Notes under the pieces: model-generated
The model's input: the letters and a program-made list of their open reading frames with translations, nothing else
Databases searched by the model: none
What the model was told of the DNA's origin: nothing
Position numbers and translations under genes: made by a program
Shown here: in pieces, positions 34,836 through 36,199 of the stretch
Layout of the letters: each line of letters starts with the position of its first letter
Position numbering within the stretch: the stretch's first letter is position 1
NCBI GenBank assembly: GCA_017643585.1
Contig: JAEPND010000020.1
Location: forward strand, 1 to 36,199
From: Maricaulis sp.
GTDB taxonomy: Bacteria > Pseudomonadota > Alphaproteobacteria > Caulobacterales > Maricaulaceae
Reading direction: 5' to 3'
DNA: 36,199 nucleotides

Positions 34836-36122
34836 ATGCGATCATTCTGGCTGGCAGGTCTGTCGTTCATCTTGGCGGCTTCGGCACACGCGCAACCGGC
34901 AAGCGAATCCGATGAGTTGGAACGCCTGTCCAGCCGCGAGCTGGGTCGTTATCTGCGGACCTATACCCAGAAGCCGCAACGTCCCCAGGGCGTCTCGACC
35001 GGCCGCTATCGCGGTGTCGATACCTGCCGCTGGGCCAATGATGGCGAATGTGATGATCCCGGCATCGGCACGGGCGCCTGTACCCAGGGCACGGACTACT
35101 CCGATTGCTGGCGCATTGCGGAAGGCGTCGAGGATAATTCCTGTCGCTGGGCCAATGACAATGAATGCGACGAGCCGGGATTTGGCACCGGTGCCTGTAC
35201 CCAGGCCACCGACCTGGCCGATTGCGGACCGATGATCGAATTGCGCTTCCGCAATGACAGTTGTGAAACCGCTTTCGATGGCGTTTGCAATGAACCCGGC
35301 ATCGGTGATGGCCGCTGCGAGGACCGCACGGACCGCGCGGACTGTTTCGGGCGCGAGCGCCCCATGGGCATCAATGACCACTTCTTCGGACATGATGACC
35401 GCGTCTTCATGGACACGGCCCAATTCCCGTGGAGCGTCATCGGGCAGGTCGACTTCGATGCCGGCGGGGCCTGTACGGCGACCCTGATCGGCGAGGACAT
35501 TCTCATTACCGCCGGCCATTGCATCTCCGGCCAGGGCGGGGCGGATTCGCGGGGCGTGTTCAATACCGCCTTCAATCGCCCGGGAGGCCAGGTCTCGGCC
35601 CGCGTCATCGGACACTATATGGACCCGAACTGGGATGAGCAGCGCTTCAGCTCCACCGATGATATCGACGGAACGGACTGGGCGCTCCTGCGGCTGGACC
35701 GCCCGATCGGCCGGGATCTGGGTTATGTCGGCGTGCGCGCCCTGGTTGACGAGGACGGCAGCCGCCAGGCCCGCCAGCAGCAACTGCTGCAAGCCGGATA
35801 CAGCTGGGATACCGGCATGAACCTGTCAGGCAATCTGTCCTGCGAAATGACCCGCATCTATCGCGACAACACCATGGCGCATAATTGCGACACGACGCGC
35901 GGGGATAGCGGCTCTCCCTTCCTGATCCGCGAGGGCGACTCGTATTTTGTCGTCGCGACGGACAGCAATTTCCGACGCAATCCCGGCGGACCAATGATCT
36001 ATATCGCCGCCCGGGCCGATCGCTGGGTCCCCTTGCTGACAGACTTCCGGGAGGGGCGGCTGGGTCAGCCCGGCAACCGGCCGCAACAGGGCAGCAAGCC
36101 CGTCAAGCAGGACGAGGACTAA
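34836..36122 (+). CDS. Secreted trypsin-like (S1) serine protease with three N-terminal four-cysteine repeats
   Basis: The 428-residue product has a Sec signal (cleavage near AHA, residue 19), a short linker, three cysteine-rich repeats (64-91, 103-130, 143-170) and a chymotrypsin-fold domain from about 190. The triad is H228 in ITAGHC, D281 in DGTDWALLRL and S358 in RGDSGSPF. Cysteines within the protease domain (213/229 and 336/351) can pair. The repeats share the pattern C-x7-C-x9-C-x8-C with AxDGxCDEPGxGxG-like spacing and probably form small disulfide or calcium-bound modules for substrate or surface binding. GGGGAG precedes the ATG. The stop interlocks with that of the transposase-like frame on the other strand. 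Confidence 0.9.
   Translation: MRSFWLAGLSFILAASAHAQPASESDELERLSSRELGRYLRTYTQKPQRPQGVSTGRYRGVDTCRWANDGECDDPGIGTGACTQGTDYSDCWRIAEGVEDNSCRWANDNECDEPGFGTGACTQATDLADCGPMIELRFRNDSCETAFDGVCNEPGIGDGRCEDRTDRADCFGRERPMGINDHFFGHDDRVFMDTAQFPWSVIGQVDFDAGGACTATLIGEDILITAGHCISGQGGADSRGVFNTAFNRPGGQVSARVIGHYMDPNWDEQRFSSTDDIDGTDWALLRLDRPIGRDLGYVGVRALVDEDGSRQARQQQLLQAGYSWDTGMNLSGNLSCEMTRIYRDNTMAHNCDTTRGDSGSPFLIREGDSYFVVATDSNFRRNPGGPMIYIAARADRWVPLLTDFREGRLGQPGNRPQQGSKPVKQDED
35025..35345 (+). repeat. Three tandem cysteine-repeat modules within the protease gene
   Basis: The modules span 35025-35108, 35142-35225 and 35262-35345. Each encodes four cysteines with identical spacing (7, 9 and 8 residues between). 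The first two are more alike (CRWAND, GTGACTQ, TD..DC) than the third (CETAFD, GDGRCED, TDRADC), suggesting a recent duplication of the first pair. Confidence 0.85.
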
Positions 36123-36199
36123 TTGTCATTGCCAAGCAGGTTGTTCACGCGTTGCCAGGGAGTGATGCCGCCGATACCGGCGTGGGGTCTTGAGGTGTT
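36119..36199 (-). CDS. C-terminal fragment of an IS481/IS3-type transposase (runs off the window)
   Basis: Reading the minus strand from the right edge gives 26 codons ending at TAG (36119-36121): NTSRPHAGIGGITPWQRVN and then NLLGNDN. The RPH-A-x-G-G-x-TP block is typical of the end of the integrase-core transposases of IS481 and IS3 elements, where NxxRPHxxLGGxTP closes the DDE domain. The frame has no break within the window. Whether the element is intact cannot be judged because the rest lies beyond position 36199. Its stop overlaps the protease stop by four bases. Confidence 0.65.
   Translation of the reverse strand, partial: NTSRPHAGIGGITPWQRVNNLLGNDN

Noticed and set aside
35025-35345. 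Spaced repeats that could suggest a CRISPR-like array
   Set aside because: The periodicity is in the protein (cysteine modules), the DNA copies differ at many third positions, and the frame is open throughout. No CRISPR array was seen in the window.

Overview
The window looks like a chromosomal segment of an aerobic, flagellated alphaproteobacterium, most likely from the Caulobacterales/Maricaulales (Hyphomonadaceae-like) group. The reasons are a GC-rich coding style, a TipF-type flagellar polarity protein, a BamF (DUF3035) lipoprotein, a SapC-family protein, an endonuclease-type MutL with no MutH seen, and a CIRCE-controlled groESL operon. This placement is inferred from gene content and was not computed. 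Almost all of the sequence is ordinary core chromosome. No tRNA, rRNA, CRISPR array, prophage or complete mobile element was seen.

Layout. Positions 90-7759 carry a minus-strand run of housekeeping genes, transcribed maoC-like > ribF > ileS > lspA > bamF > mutL. Positions 7882-11098 hold a motility/signalling block: a CheY-like receiver and CheZ on the plus strand, then a HAD phosphatase and tipF (degenerate EAL) on the minus strand. An OmpA-type lipoprotein follows (11272-11940), then CIRCE-groES-groEL (12127-14198). Next come a secreted S9 peptidase and an exported NagZ-like GH3 hydrolase, separated by near-identical terminators. Positions 17726-18796 encode a secreted, extremely charged helical protein of unknown function. 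hisS, a small secreted protein, a DsbD-type thiol reductase and SapC follow (19031-24205).

Positions 24358-27763 form an envelope/metal region. It contains an ompW gene broken by one in-frame amber codon, a ZnuD-like TonB-dependent receptor with two His/Asp/Glu-rich loops, and a divergent Zur-type repressor. A palindrome lies over the apparent receptor promoter. This is the clearest small regulatory system in the window: Zur would sense zinc and repress the outer-membrane zinc receptor.

Positions 27783-34644 carry a thioesterase, an M20 peptidase lipoprotein, an ABC exporter, a thioredoxin-fold protein with a CxxS site, a PhzF protein and a small Arg/Tyr-rich exported protein. The right end has a secreted trypsin-like protease with three tandem four-cysteine repeats (34836-36122). 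It abuts the C-terminal end of what looks like an IS481/IS3-type transposase running off the window.

No clear novel multi-gene system was found. The observations most worth following are the interrupted ompW, the zinc receptor/Zur pair, the protease with cysteine repeats, the charged-helix protein and the doubled CheY-docking-like tail of CheZ.
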